Assembly (NCBI GenBank): GCA_047495785.1
Contig: JBLDXI010000021.1
Coordinates: 2,170,001-2,234,000, forward strand
Direction of reading: 5' to 3'
Source: Lepidodermella squamata
Lineage: Eukaryota; Gastrotricha
Length of the DNA: 64,000 nucleotides
Shown here piece by piece: positions 36,901 to 50,180 of the stretch. The position numbers and the translations under genes are program-made. Within the stretch, counting starts at the first letter, position 1. Each line of letters begins with the position of its first letter. The notes under the pieces were generated by a model, which was not told the origin of the DNA, ran no database searches, and saw only the letters and a list, made by a program, of their open reading frames with translations.

Positions 36901-39900
36901 TCGCAAACTATCGGATTTCCGGAGAAATTGAACTCGCCAAGGGCCATTGGTGAGTCGCTGATGAAGACCGGCCCCATGGCACGAATGCAGGTTATTTGAT
37001 TGTCAGCGACTGATAAAGACGCCAAAGATCGTGATAGAAGAGTCGAGAAAGTCTCGTTGCTCAGACACGGTAATTTGTTACCATCCAAATTGCTGTAAAA
37101 TTAGTGAAAACAATATTAAAAGAAATTAGCCGCTTTATTGCGGAAAACTTACAGCTTAGCCAGCTGGTGGAAGTGATCGAAAGAGCCGCGTTCAATTGAG
37201 GCGATTTCATTATGAGACAGGTCAAGCTCAGCCAGTTTGTTCATTGAGCTAACAGCGAACGATTCCCTCGTGATTGCCGATATTTGATTAGATCGCAAGT
37301 GTAGCGTTAGAATTTCATTCGTAAGTAACTGGCTTGGGAAAGCCATAAGGTTGTTATTGGACAAGTCCAGAAATTTCGTGTAGCTAGGCACGCGGAAGAA
37401 CGGAGGTAGAATCTGAGCATCAGTGAAGCCAACACCGGAACAGTCGACTTTCATGTCCTCGCAGCGGCAAGCCTCGGGGCAAGGCGGTTCAATCCTGCAC
37501 TCGCCGGCGCCGGCAGTTCGAAGGTACTCGCCACGCGTTCGGCATTCGAACGTGTCGCTGCCGGCGGTTAACACACGTTTTCTGCGAGTTCGGGCCGGTG
37601 CATCGCAGCGGACATTTGTCTTCTCGAGTGCAGGGCGAGATTGCAGAAAATCGAATAGCCATTTCAAGTTGCAATCGCAAATGAAAGGATTCTGGCCAAG
37701 ATGTAAGATGTTTAAATTAGACAGCGTTTCGAATGTGCCATTGGCGATCGAAACAATCTGGTTGTCGAATAGCGACAGAATTCTCAGCTTATGCAACGGT
37801 ACGAATAGCCTGCGTCGAAGGCAGCGTAACTGGTTGTTGTTGAGATACAACGTTTCCAGCGAGCTCAAGTCGGCGAAAACTTCTTCAGGCAGGTCTTCCA
37901 GCTTGTTGCCGAACAAAGTTAGAGATCGTAAATGGCCCAAGCCAGCAAATGCGGTTGGTGAAATCTGGCGAAGGAAACTGTCCGAAATCTCTAGCGATCG
38001 AAGTTGCGAGAATTTCGAAAAGATCAAATTAGGCAGCTCTGTAATTCGAGCTCGAGTGAATCGTCTAAAATGAAGAATTTTCATAAAATGGAAGCTAATA
38101 AACAATTGATTAATTACAGCTCAATCAGGTCAGCGGGTAACTCGTTGACCGGAATATCATGGATTTCTGGCCCTTCGCACGAAACAATCGGCCCGTTACA
38201 GTTGCAAGTAGCTGGGCAGCGGACAGGTTCAGAGCATTTCTCCATCGCCAGCCGGTAGAAAACAGCATCGGCTTTGCTCCTCTCGGTGTTAGTACCGCAA
38301 TCGCGCCACCTTTCGTTAGTCTGCGTCAGCATAACATCGGCGAGTTCGGTCGGAGTTCGGCACTTGGGCACCGGGCCGAGTCCGACGTGATTGTGTAGCC
38401 AGTCGACGAGCCAGGAGGTCCCGCAATTACAGTGAAAAGGGTTGTCATTTAGCCGGCTGGAATGAAAGAAAAACTCTTATTTCCCCCTACTTTTCAGGTT
38501 GTTTTCAAGCTTACAGCATTCTCAAGTTTTGGTCGTTGTTCGGATTGAGCAAACCTTCGGGTACAACCGTCATATTGTTGTTACTCAGGGTTCTGAAATT
38601 CATTTATATCTCAACTTTTCCGCGTTTCACCTTTCATCAATTTGTTCTTACAATATTTCAAGATTCGCCATCTTCGAAATAACTTTCGGCGAGACGCACT
38701 GCAACTTGTTGTCATCGATTTGCAGGTTGACGAGGTTTTCGAGTCCCTCGAGTGTTCTTGGACCAATTGTTGTGAGTAAATTCTCGCTGAGGTCCCTGTT
38801 TTTGTAAAGGTGGATTAGTATTAGCTCCAGTTATCATCATTTTCTGATTGCAGATGAATAATCAACTACATGATTATCAGTGATGATGTTCATGTCTGGC
38901 ATGTAACGCGGACAGATAAGTGTCATTATCGCCATAATTAACGTTGATGTTATTTATAAATAAAACAGCTCAGAACTGACAGCGCGGCGTGTTGCGAGCG
39001 CCGGTGCATTGTTTTGTAGCCAGCAGCCAGCCAGGACAAGTTTTACAACATCACTCATTCGAATGACAATTGACGAGCGATGACGATTTCGCTTATTAAC
39101 GCGCGATTATTACCGTTGTCGTTTAATTGCGCTCGGGGCTAGAACAGTGCACGCGTAGCTGAGGTTGTCGCCCTAGCGAACGCGTCAGGTCAGCGATAAT
39201 TCTAGTATTTGTTTTGCTGTCTTGCGCCAAGTCATCGTGCCGAGCTGGCTACTCTCGTTAATGAACGAACGTGTTAACCGTTGGGCCTTCTTCAGTAATC
39301 GCGGTGCGCAAACACGCGCGCACGTTGCCGATTTTTGAGCGCGCAGGCAGGCGCCAACGTACGATAAAAACACACCTCACGCCCACCACTTAACACCTTA
39401 ATCGCACGCTTGCGAGGAGATAAACATGCTGAGCGAGAGGGCCATGTGATTTTTTGCAGTCATCACTTGCATCATTAATACGCGCCCACAAGATGTAAAA
39501 ATGAGAAAATAACAACTTACAATCGCTCCAAGTTTTTGAGAGTAGAAAACAGGCCATCTTCAAGATTCGACAGCTGGTTGCGGTTGAGGCGTCTGAAAAA
39601 AATGGCGAAAAAATAATTTAATTGTGTTTTGACGTTCAAAGCATGCAGATCAGTGGCATTTGTTTACGCATCAATCGCGCCTAGCTCTCGTTGCGTCAAG
39701 TCGTTTTGTGTATTTAAAGGCGGTTAATAAAAATAATTGGCCGCGCGTCTACAAACATTGACTGCGGAAGTGGGGGCGCGGTGTTTCATTTCCGAAGCAA
39801 AAATGGCACAACTGCGCGACTGACGAGGGGTGTTGAACGCGAGCAGGCCTGATGTAATGCGGTAATGCGCGCGCGGCGGAAATGCCACCCGAGTTCAACA

Positions 39901-41205
39901 AGTTACGCCAGGTTTCTCCAGCCACTGAGAGATGGTTGCTACACTCCCGCGTGTTACCATATTATTTCAACGAGCTGGCGTGTGATGCGCGAATAAACAT
40001 GACACAAGCCAACTTACATTCTTTGCAGCGAGACGGTACTCTCGAAAGCCCCGGTAGCAATCCGCGAAATGCGATTGTCATTCAGGAGCCTGAAACATAC
40101 GAGAAAGTAATGTATATTCTGGGCACCGGCAGCTTTCCGAAAACGAAACTTACAATATCTTCAGCCTAGTGAGACCCAAGAAGTCATCACTTTCTATCGC
40201 TTCGATTTCATTGCCTCGGAGGTCACTGATGAAATAAAATCAGATAGATGTAAAAGAGAAAGGTCGACTCGATTAACAAGGGTCAAATCCCCGTCCCGCG
40301 TATATCTTTCATTCCTCAATTTGTAAATGAAAACTGGCTGCAAGTCAGAATTTCCCATACCAAACGTCATAACTTAAGATTAACGAAAATCGTCCAAGTA
40401 ATTTCGATGCTTAAAGCTCTTCGTAAAATTAAGTGGGAATAAAAATTTGATGCCTAACTTCATTAAGTTCTTGCTTGAACGCTTCAGCATTATAGATCAA
40501 CTGGTACGGTTTTTTTCAATTCCAGTTTCAATTTTTTCAAATTAGCCGATGCAATAAATCACTCGGTTGCTGCTAATCTTTTTCATGGGCTCCGGAATTG
40601 CGCACCTGTTAAACTTGACCCTGTAAAACCCGACTAATAAGCCGGCCGATGATTGCGGTCGGGAATTTCGAGTGCTGCCGAATTGTGGTCAAGAGCCCGG
40701 TTGTAACATTCCTTTGACAGCTGGGCGGTCTCATTAAGGCCGGCTTTTACTAGTCACCGCAATTGCGTGCCAACTTAAAAACGGCGCGATAACAATTGTT
40801 ACGCCGCAATAACGAAATAATGGGAACCCGAACAACCGACCGGGCGCTTTGAAGCGTGAGCGTATCACAAGTGGCATGTTACCTAAACATGTAAAACGCG
40901 CACCGGCCAGGTACCAGCGCGTATCGGCGATAAAGTGCCCGAACGTGAGTGTCACTGACACACCGCGACGCCGAAAAATTCAGCGCGCGGTGATTGACAT
41001 CACAAAACAGAAATAATGACAAAAACAAAACTCACATGCGCTCGGCGTTCGGCGGGAAATTCGTCGGCACCACGCTTAGCCGCCGATAGCTACAGTCGAC
41101 TGATTTGAGGTGGCAATTACATTCAGCAGGACACAGGTCGGCAGTTGAAGAACCACAAAAAATGAAGCAGCAAATTGCAAAAAGATAAAATACAGTTGAC
41201 GGCAT
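33980..41205 (-). CDS. slit: Slit axon-guidance ligand, complete
   Basis: Secreted ligand for Robo receptors in axon guidance and cell migration (known family role). Eleven exons, 41205-41036, 40225-40154, 40089-40018, 39592-39521, 38795-38652, 38592-38515, 38456-38116, 38064-37153, 37092-36118, 36059-34334 and 34277-33980, sum to 4860 nt, giving 1619 aa. A signal peptide (1-22) precedes four LRR domains, each with cysteine caps: D1 about 24-265 (LRRNT CPAECNC), D2 about 275-495, D3 about 505-725 and D4 about 780-995. Six EGF repeats follow (about 1000-1265), then a laminin G domain (about 1270-1435), a seventh EGF (about 1485-1535) and a C-terminal cystine knot (about 1545-1619, CGCVKC). This is the canonical Slit layout. 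Early LRRs sit on 72-nt exons of identical phase. Introns 1 and 4 are about 0.8 and 0.7 kb; the rest are mostly short. The last intron (54 bp) is in frame, so its retention would add 18 residues to EGF7. Confidence 0.96.
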
Positions 41206-44200
41206 ATCGGAAACCAGTCAAGTAGCTGGCATACTAATATTTCGTTAAATAAAATTGTTTGAAAATCTAGAAAAATGAAACATAAATTTAAGATGCTTCT
41301 ATCTATATGGTGTAATCAATAATAAAGATGGTAATAAGATGGCACTGCTTGAGGTTAGTTTCGCAAATTAGACTCCACTTGAAATTGTTGTCGTTGTTGG
41401 CCCGCTCGCTACTAGCGGCGATTCTGATTTAGCGAACATGGGAGGAATCTATCAAAATTTTCGATATAATTTGTTTGTTCAGCGATGAAGGATGCGCATG
41501 ACGCTGTAATAAAATTACAGACCCCCAACAAACGCGAACGACGAGAATTTCCGCGTTTTTACAACTGCGAGTACGGGCGTAAACAACAAAAATGCGGCAA
41601 CTTTGTTGCACGGCGAAATTTTTACGACAACGCTACTAATTTTGCGAGTTCAAGTGAAGCGCGAGAAGCGCGCAGAACTTTCTGAGGTAGTGGTGCAAAA
41701 AAAACTTGAGCCTAGAGAGTAGCGAGTTTATTATCTCCGCATCTACGGCCATTAACGTGTTTGTGGTTGGCGTTTAGTTGGCGACGATGTTACCAACAAG
41801 AGCTGGCAGATATGAACGCCCTAAAAACAATTGTCACATTTGTAAAATACACACGGAGGTGAGCGCAAGTGGCACGCAGCAGTGAGATCACCTGGCTGGT
41901 CATTAATAAAATAATAGACAAAATAATAACAATGAGACTGCGCGCGCGAAAGAAACTATTAGGCGACTTATATCGTCAATTCCGAAAACATAAAACTTGT
42001 GAAAGATGTGTATAAGAGCAAATACGAAGAGACGTGTGGTGTTCTTTTTAACGGCAGCAGTTTATCATTCGTGAAAATTCACTGCAGAGCGACAACGGCC
42101 AAGACGTGTACATTGCAAAACACGGCTGTAGTAATAAGTAATTGTCGTAAATGTTGCCATTGTTTCGAACAGCAATTACTGCCCGGCCATAAACCGGCTT
42201 AAACACAGACCTGGCAACAAATTGCGCCTGGCGGTTGCCTTACAAAAGAACAGCCAGGTAATAATATTGAAGAGTTGCGACGATAAATAATGACTCGAAC
42301 AGCACCCCGAGAAGAGATCAAGCAGAAGACAGCAGCCGCGAAAAATGTACCATAGGCAGTGAGAAATGGTGAAGAGCGCAGTGCAATAATTTCAACGTTA
42401 TGACCTGTTATCATCGCGCAGGTAGCCAAGTGTGGCTGCGGAGCAATAAGTGGAAGAAGAGCAGAGCAGCCTAATTGCCTGCGATAAAATGTGTTGTATT
42501 TTGTAATAATTAAGAGTAATAGCGATAAAGCTGGTGAGAGAGAATAACGGGTCAGGGGCATGATCAAATACCTGTAATATGTTGAGAAGTTAAACGCTAA
42601 ATCGTCGCCGGTGTGTGCAGCTCGTGGATAAAATAAACACAGGTGAACTGGTGAGCGGAATGTGTCGCACACGGTGCCAGACGCCCGCCGCAGAAAGGTG
42701 AGTGCGGCTCGGTGGGCGGAGCTTGCTATCGCCGCCGCACACGTTACCTGCGAGAGCGAAAGCGCGCCTATCCCGCCGGCGATGTGGTTTGTTCGGGCGT
42801 TGTTGTTTACGGCAACAGGCATATACTACTCCGCAGCCAAACATGCAACATACATACAACACATCAGAGTGAAGACATTGGAAGTGCAAAAGCAGGGTAA
42901 ACAAAACGCTGAGAGAACACCGCAGCATAATTGCCATTCGTCATCTCGTGATCTCTTGTTCGAGGGCCAAGCGCGGCTAGGTCGATGAGTCGGCCGATAA
43001 CAATACACTCAATGCTCAAGATTGACTCTACCAAAGGCATATAGCGAATAATTAGACTTGTAACTGTTACATTGAGCGACACGTCTAGCACGATACGATA
43101 CACGATACCTACCTCTCATTGCCAAAGGTGGAGCAGCGAATTCTTCTCTTGACGTTATTATTAGCTATACTGTGGCGTAATAAACGCGCTGATAATGTTT
43201 GTTGTTGTTATTTATTACACCGATGGCTGCGGATAAGAAGCCGCAAACTATTTAATCGGTGTCATTTAGCGCTGTAAACACGCTGAGATGTCGTGTCTAG
43301 TGGCCGATATTATCGAAAAAGAACAGATGGCCGCCGATAACAAGCATCCAAATTACATCTAAAACAATCGTTCGAATTTCCTTCAATCGACGCCAAGTCG
43401 GCAATCTTGCTCAAGTCCAGCCTAATTTAGATAAAAAAAATCTAGCGCAGAGACCTGTGGGCAATTTTTTTTATCAGAGCACTCAAAAACCGCGCAAGTG
43501 CCAAAAGCGTGGCGTAATAACACCATTATTACCTTTAAAAAAATTATATCAGATTAAGGTAGAGCCTGAATCCAAGGGAAATCAAAGATAAGCTGGAAAG
43601 CGAGAAACAAAAAATGAGTGAGACGGGGTAGCATCACGGTGGTAATTTTAAATCAGATGAAGAGTTCATAAACAAATTCCAGAGGAAATCTGGCGCCGTC
43701 TATTAGATCCATGTTTATCATCAGACTGGGAAATAAATCGATAAAAAGTGTGACATTGACAGCCTGAAGTTTTTTTGGGCTAATATAGAAAGATATAGTT
43801 TAAAACAATTTTTCACGCTGGGGATGAAAAATATTACGGTTGGAAAATCGTCTGTGGTTTCAATTCCTATTTCATTATTTTTAAAAACGGCAACCAACCG
43901 GCGATGATGAAGCTCTTGAGCGCGCGTGCCCAGCAAACAATAAACGAAAACACGCGCGACGTTTTGCGGAATCGCAGAACTATCCTCGTACAAGAAAATG
44001 AAATCGCGAGGGATCAGCAGCAGAGGGGTGCCCCAACACGGCGTAATGGCCCATCGATTCACTCCCGCGTTCTCACTCGCTCACTCACGGCCAGGCCATT
44101 ACAATGTCAGTTTTCGCGACGGCCGCCGTCGTCCCATAAATCGACGTTATTTATCGCATCGGGCGCTGCGGTCTGCTGCTCGGAAAACGCCGCGTCGTTA

Positions 44201-44734
44201 TTACTTCATTTCCACGCCATATCATTGAAAAATCAAGCGAAATATACACAAAATAAGTATTTATTTGTTTTTTATTTTCATAAACACAAAAATTTCGCAC
44301 ACGCGCAGTAATTCGATCTTATTCGATATAAATGGGCTAGAAAAATCTAGGCGATAGCGATTGATATTATAATTATTATTATACTCCTAAAAATAGAGCG
44401 AACTAGCAGAGCATGATACGATAAGATCCGCTGCTTGTAGCCACAAAAACACACTCGCGAGCAGAAACGAACAACAGCAATGCATCAGAATATTATTTTT
44501 ATTCAATCACGCCTTGAGGGAAATATTTTATAGACTGGTCAGAAGGTAACATGGCCCGCGGTCAGCACGGCCAAAATCAAATTAGGTTAATAAACGATCT
44601 TGCGGATAAGGCAATACCATTCACTATATTAAATGCTGAAGATTTGATTATCAGTGCGATGAGTTTTTAAAGGTAGATGCCCGCGAGTAAGTTCGCACAA
44701 AAAAACATGAAAAAATCTCCATTTGGCTTCAGGT
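41206..44734. other. 3.5-kb upstream region of Slit
   Basis: Likely contains the Slit promoter and 5' UTR, plus the 3' flank of the Ig-domain gene. Frames up to 207 codons (42199-42822, minus) occur but show no domain, no consistent hydrophobic pattern and overlap other frames of similar length. A let-7-like TGAGGTAG at about 41682 lacks a hairpin partner. Confidence 0.55.
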
Positions 44735-46853
44735 TTATTTGAAACGCCAAGTTCTTGCAGACCTGTCTCGGTGGACTACCAACGGCGTGTCCGGCTCATC
44801 GTCATTCGCCTCGTCATCCAGGCTATCTGGATATATCGTAGTCAAGCAATGCTGAATTTGATGATTCATAATGGTAAAACTAGTAGTAATGTCATCCCTC
44901 CCGTCGTTCCCGTAGAATAGCACATCGTTGCTTAGAATATTCAGAGTAGGAGGCTTATGTTCGTGCCGATTCAAGCTGCCATTATTGCAATTATTGTTGT
45001 TACAATTCAGTGGCTGCTTCTTTGGGCTAGCTGCCTGCTCGTTCAAAGGCTGCCGAGCCACCGCCAGTTTGAACAATCGCAATTCCTGAGAAAGTGATTT
45101 CGATCGATCATCGATTGGCTCATGCTGCGGTAGCGCTTGATTGAGCAGCCGTTGCCGGTCGTCGCCAATAAACGCTAAGGTATTCGTTGAGGAAGCCACC
45201 AAGCCGTCATGTCTTGGATGCTCAGCATTGACACGCTGACTGCTGTGTTGCTGGTGTTTTATACAATGATTTGATACTGAATTTCGGCAAAACTTGTGAT
45301 GGCCTGAGTAAGGTGGAGCGGCTAGGAGGCTATTGGGTTCAGGAGTAATAACCGGCTTCGCAATTTCGCTTATTGGCGAATTATCCGCACTGAGCGAAAC
45401 TCGCCGTCGCGAAATGATAATAGCAGGCTTTGCCTGACCGTTCGCAATCGAGTTCGAAGTAGATGCAGCCGTGTTATCGCCATAGTAGCTATCGCGGTCT
45501 TTCGAGTACGTGATAACCACCGATGTAGGGCTGGTTTTTTCGTAGTTACTCACAGACTGCGGCTGTTGATGGCGATGGGTAAGGGTACCGCCCGAGGCCT
45601 GAGTCGCCGCGATGTTTTGAGTCGAAGAGTTGCTGAGAAGATTAGCGGTTGATGATACCCTGGAGGTCAGGCTAACAATATTCCCGTTGGACGACACAGC
45701 TTTGTTAGGCGTTGGCTCGTCGACGAAAAAGCAAACGCTGACGACAACCGTGACGACAAAAAAGACGCCTCCAAAAACTGTCGCCAACATGATTCCAATA
45801 GCATCTGAAAATGAATCTCAAAGATTTATAGGATCTATCTTCGGATATAAACTTACTCTGTTCGACAAGTGGCTGCTTATTGACATGATTTCTGATGTCG
45901 ATAAAGAGCATAGGTTGATCCTGCTGATTCAAAGGGATCGAGTTCTCTACGAAGAGAAGAAACACATTGATGCTATTTGAACTTAGCTCGGCAAATCTAA
46001 CCTTTTACGGTCACCTCGTAATCTGCTATGGTGTGACCCTCTTCACTCAAGCATCGATAAATTCCTGAAAAAATTGTATTTTATTCAAAAAATATTCGTT
46101 CATGAAAGAAGATGACCTGCATCGCTCGGCGTGAAACCGTAGACAATGACACTGTAAGCTTCGCCTGACACCTCGAATCTTGAGCCTGAAAGCGAAAAAA
46201 ATATTTACGAAATATTCGCCTAAATTCAGCTCAAATTCTCACATCGATTCGTGAATCGGCCGGAACATTGAAGTTTCTTTTCTTCCTTCCCGTACTTGTT
46301 CGTTTCAATCTCTTCGTGCTGCCACGGGTTGGGGCCGTTTTGAACGGCTTTCATTTCGTTAGCAACTGCGAGTAATTGCTGTTCGACGGAATGTTGCATG
46401 TAGTACTGCGATCCACGGTAACCAGTCATCGCAACTTTTCCGTTGACTTTTAGCGTAGCGCAGTTGGAAACGATCAAAACCTCCCACAACGGGCGGTCTG
46501 GTTGACCCTGAAGCGGCGGAGCTTTGAATAAGGTGCTTCGAAGAACGGGTGAACGGGTCAGATTCGCAGCAGCAGGAGTTGCTTCATTTTGATTGCCGGT
46601 GACGAGTGAAGTTGCTATGACGCGACCTGTTGTCCCCTTGCCGCTTCCCGAGGAAGAGTTTGTCCGCATGCGCTGGGTAGCTGTTGCTGAGATACGCGTG
46701 TTCGGCGCTTGAGAAACCATTGGCCTATCGGGACATCGCATGTGCAACAAGCCCAAGGCGGCCTTCAAATCTTCAAAGAAACATATTGCTAGCTCATCGA
46801 TAAATATTTAGAAAAATCATACCAAAGAACAATATTATCAGCGGCACCAACAT
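44735..46853 (-). CDS. Single-pass membrane protein with one Ig-like domain
   Basis: Six exons, 46853-46823, 46770-46243, 46185-46117, 46064-46002, 45946-45857 and 45804-44735, join in frame to 616 aa. A short hydrophobic start (MLVPLIILFF...) is a probable signal peptide. A Ser/Thr/Ala-rich stretch follows to about residue 85. An Ig-like fold (about 95-235) has the first Cys in LIVSNC and the hallmark SDAGIYRC before the second Cys, then YEVTVK. A membrane-proximal stem leads to one transmembrane segment (IGIMLATVFGGVFFVVTVVV, about 263-290). The 330-residue cytoplasmic tail is Ser/Asn/His/Gln-rich with no domain. It is probably a cell-surface receptor or adhesion molecule. The inter-cysteine part is long for a V/I-type domain and contains two extra cysteines. 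I do not recognise an orthologue. Confidence 0.72.
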
Positions 46854-47454
46854 TTTGCTGCTCACATGCAGGCTAAATACCTAAATAAAAGCAGACAGTT
46901 GCTGTAGCTTTTGGCGCTTCCGATATTTCGAGTTTACTTTACTACCAAACTACCAAAAAGTACTTGTTTAATTTGTGAAAAATCGATAGACGTTTAGAGC
47001 TTGACTTTTATCGTTTTACGGCACTTTTACATTCACTGAATTTATAAAAAGCTTTGAAATTGAACTTGAAATATCGGCTGCGCTCTAGCGTCGCCACTGC
47101 GTCGGTCTCAGCGGATGGCGCCAAGCGGTCTGAACTTGTGAAAAAAACTTGACGCCCGCATATTATCAAAATATGCGTGAAGTCATATCTACAACAGCTA
47201 GCCCCAAAGGAAACCTTTTCTAGAACCGATAAATGAGAATAGTAGACGGACAACAACTTTTAAAATGTTTGACCTTTTCGTTCGTGATTACTCTTTTTAT
47301 TTCATAAAACTGTATCGGGGAGGGTCGGCAGAGAGAACGACGCCGTAGCTTTATTTCTTCAACTAAAATCGCTGAAATAAACAGCAAGAAATGATAACAT
47401 TCAAATAGCTACAAAACGGGTTGTACAGAGGGAAAAATGAACATGATATTCCAG
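46854..47454. other. Intergenic, non-coding
   Basis: Holds the promoter of the Ig-domain gene and the 3' flank of the small secreted gene. One 82-codon minus frame (47008-47256) has no features. I see nothing else. Confidence 0.5.
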
Positions 47455-47893
47455 CTAGAAAAAGTAGTACAGCGGCCAGCCGCGGGCATTCCTGGGCGGC
47501 ATGATAGTATTAGGCGAAATGTATACTTCTGTAGGCTTCGCGTCGATCAGAACCGGCTCAGGTCTACTACCTTCGATCACCTTGATGGCCCGAACGGAAC
47601 CGGCGCGATTGAAACCGGCAGCTACATTTGGCTTGCTGGGGAAATTCATGTAGTTCATATAACGCTTCCGCCGCAAATTCCAAAATCCACCGACGTCATT
47701 CGCTTCCGACCGCTGATAATCGGCGACTGCTGTGATCGTGGAAAAAGAATGGCAAATATTTACGCTAAAAACAGAAATGACTTTATTTACCGGCGTCATC
47801 ATCGGTAGCCCACTGATTTTCAATAGACTCATCACTAGCTGAAACCATTACAGCGGCGAAGGTAAGTAAAAGGACTACAATTTGCTGCTCCAT
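47455..47893 (-). CDS. Small secreted protein, possible peptide precursor
   Basis: Two exons, 47893-47791 and 47729-47455, give 125 aa. The first 20 residues form a clean signal peptide (MEQQIVVLLLTFAAVMVSAS). An acidic pro-like segment (SDESIENQWATDDDAAVADY) follows, then GGFWNLRRKRYMNYMNFP with a furin/convertase-type RRKR site near residue 60. The remaining 60 residues are Pro/Val/Asn-rich with no cysteine and end in GWPLYYFF. The layout of signal peptide, acidic spacer and dibasic site suits a neuropeptide or hormone precursor, but only one site and no amidation Gly-Lys/Arg are present. It could instead be a structural secreted protein. No family recognised. Confidence 0.65.
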
Positions 47894-50180
47894 CTGATAA
47901 CGAAAAACTTTTGCCAAACGCAAATTTGCGAAAAATGTCTCCTTCGAATATAAATGGAGTTTTGCTATTTGATTTTTCGGCTGAAATCACACTGGTAATA
48001 TATAGCCATTAATTATCCGTCCGCCTTGCTGGAGAAACATTAGCGTCGGCTAATGATGATGACGAAACATGTTTTTCTCCTCGCATCCCCTACGATGCTG
48101 AATCACGAATCGCCAAATGATAGCGGCGTGCTGCGAAATATCGGCTGCGCTGTCACGTTTCAGATCGCAAGGAATAAGATTTGGTCATTATATCACATCG
48201 CTTTAATGACGACACAGCTATTTATTAGCCAGAATATTATCAATGGACAAATCCGCTTCGTGCTCAATTTTCTCGAGCCTTCATGCCTGCTAGAAGATAA
48301 TTAAATAATTAAAAAATTTCTGAGAATTGGATTGTATCCAAAAAGGAAATGTCCGGCTGACTTTCCACGCAGTAAGGAAGACTTTTTCAACTTTAGAAAT
48401 GCTAAACTCAACTCCCGGCAAACTGCAAAAAACGGGCAACGAGTGGAAATTGATAAACGAGATCAATCACTGATCAGATTTTGCTCATAAAAACGATATA
48501 ACCGTGGTATTACGAACGCGCTCGAGGACTTGCCGTTTTTTGTTGTGTTTTTTTTCCGCCATTAGCGAATATAAATCTATCAGTATATCGTCGAAGATGG
48601 TGGCATATAGCCGTAGAATATGCGAGTGATTATAGGCCGAGCAGGAAAGGATATCAGGCTCTAATGTTTACTCTGTGTGGTTATTCTTCGAATCGTCCCG
48701 CTTATTCTCGATTCGTGCATTGAGATAACAGAAAAACACAACAACATAATTTTTGACTTATTTTACGGCTCCGTGAAAGCATGAGTTGAAAGATGGCATA
48801 ATAATCTACTACTGGCTCGCTTCCTCAAGGCATCAAGGCGGCGGATGGAGCCGGCATCACAACATGTCGGCGATGAAGCAGAGTGCGAGCTTTTTACGCC
48901 CGCACAGTGTCTATTTGTACGCAGAGCTGCGAGATCCGTTGATGCAAAATGATTCCTAGGTATACCTTACAGCATGCGCTATCTTGGAGAAAAAACACGC
49001 GCATCTCGAATAGCCTCTGTCTAATGCTTGCTGTAATAAGCGAATGAGCTCGAGAGGAAAAAACACTACGATCTGTGTTATGGTCTATTATTATTTTTAA
49101 TTTCTACACCGCCTGTTATACTTATCTTTACTCTTTACATACAGAAAGCCTGAGCTAATATGTACACGTGCTTGCGGACCTTCATCCATACTATGAGCCG
49201 CTCACAATACCGGCACTTAACGGGATAGTAAGGTGCGTCCTGAAAGGCCGGCCTGGAACCGCGACGACGAGCGCCCTCAAAGCTCATTGCTCACTAATGA
49301 CTATACTCTGCTATCAACGCTAATTCTGGCCCTCATAAAACGAAAACCACAAGTGTAATAATCTTTTGCTATGAATAAAAACAACAATAACTCTTAGCAC
49401 TATATTATTGCCATCATTAATTCTCGCTCCCCAGGTCGTAGCAACGCGAATCGAGTATAGATCAACATCTGACTCGCGCGCATTTTTCGCTAATCATCGC
49501 GATTTTTGCGCGCTGCAAGTAAATAACAATAACAATAACCAATATTAGATCTATCTGGCAGCAATCAGGCGGTAAAATCCTACACTAATATACTACCTGC
49601 TACACTCTCTAAACGGAGAATAATTTCGGAGAATTCCAGCAGCTGACGGTGTGTGCAGCGTATTGCTAATGAATAATTGAGCGCGGCAAGTTGCATAGGG
49701 AATCCAGGCTTGCGAGCAAAGCGGCTGATATTATACCGCAAAGGGGTCTAATTTCAAGCGCAACTTCGATTTGATCGAATAAACAGCGTAATGCCAACTT
49801 TTACAACCTTCAACCTCTACTGCTGATTACGACAGGGTGGGTGCAAAATTCTCCGTAGCGTAAAAACCCGGGCCAATCCTCCCATGAGAAATTTGCGTAG
49901 TTCACTGACCTGTTTTCTTTAACGCATTTTTGTTGTTTATAACACCTCTTATTTCGTTGATAAGTCGATAGCGAGACGTCATGATAGTGCTGGTTTTTGC
50001 TAATTTCCTCAACAATAACACACGTCTTTTTTGTTTAATCTTTGCCGCTCGCTTGTTATAGGCATTTATACTACAACATATTTAGATTAGAACCGGTAAT
50101 TTATATCGCAAAACGTCAACGATGTGCCTACTACGCGTGAAGAAGCGCATCACCAGTTAACAGCGCTCCGCGTTTTGACA
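47894..50180. other. 2.3-kb intergenic region
   Basis: Separates divergent genes (small secreted protein and M13 gene A), so both promoters probably lie here. No recognisable gene, repeat family or RNA gene. One 83-codon plus frame (48053-48304) is unremarkable. Confidence 0.5.

Noticed and set aside
40280-40305. tRNA T-arm-like GGGTCAAATCCCCG
   Set aside because: No matching acceptor stem, D-arm or anticodon arm in a 75-base span around it; it lies in Slit intron 1.
41675-41700. let-7-like TGAGGTAGT
   Set aside because: Only the seed and one further base match let-7, and no complementary arm forms a precursor hairpin nearby.
42199-42822. 207-codon minus-strand frame upstream of Slit
   Set aside because: Composition is mixed without domain, signal or splice support; other frames of similar length overlap it in the opposite strand, as expected for chance.
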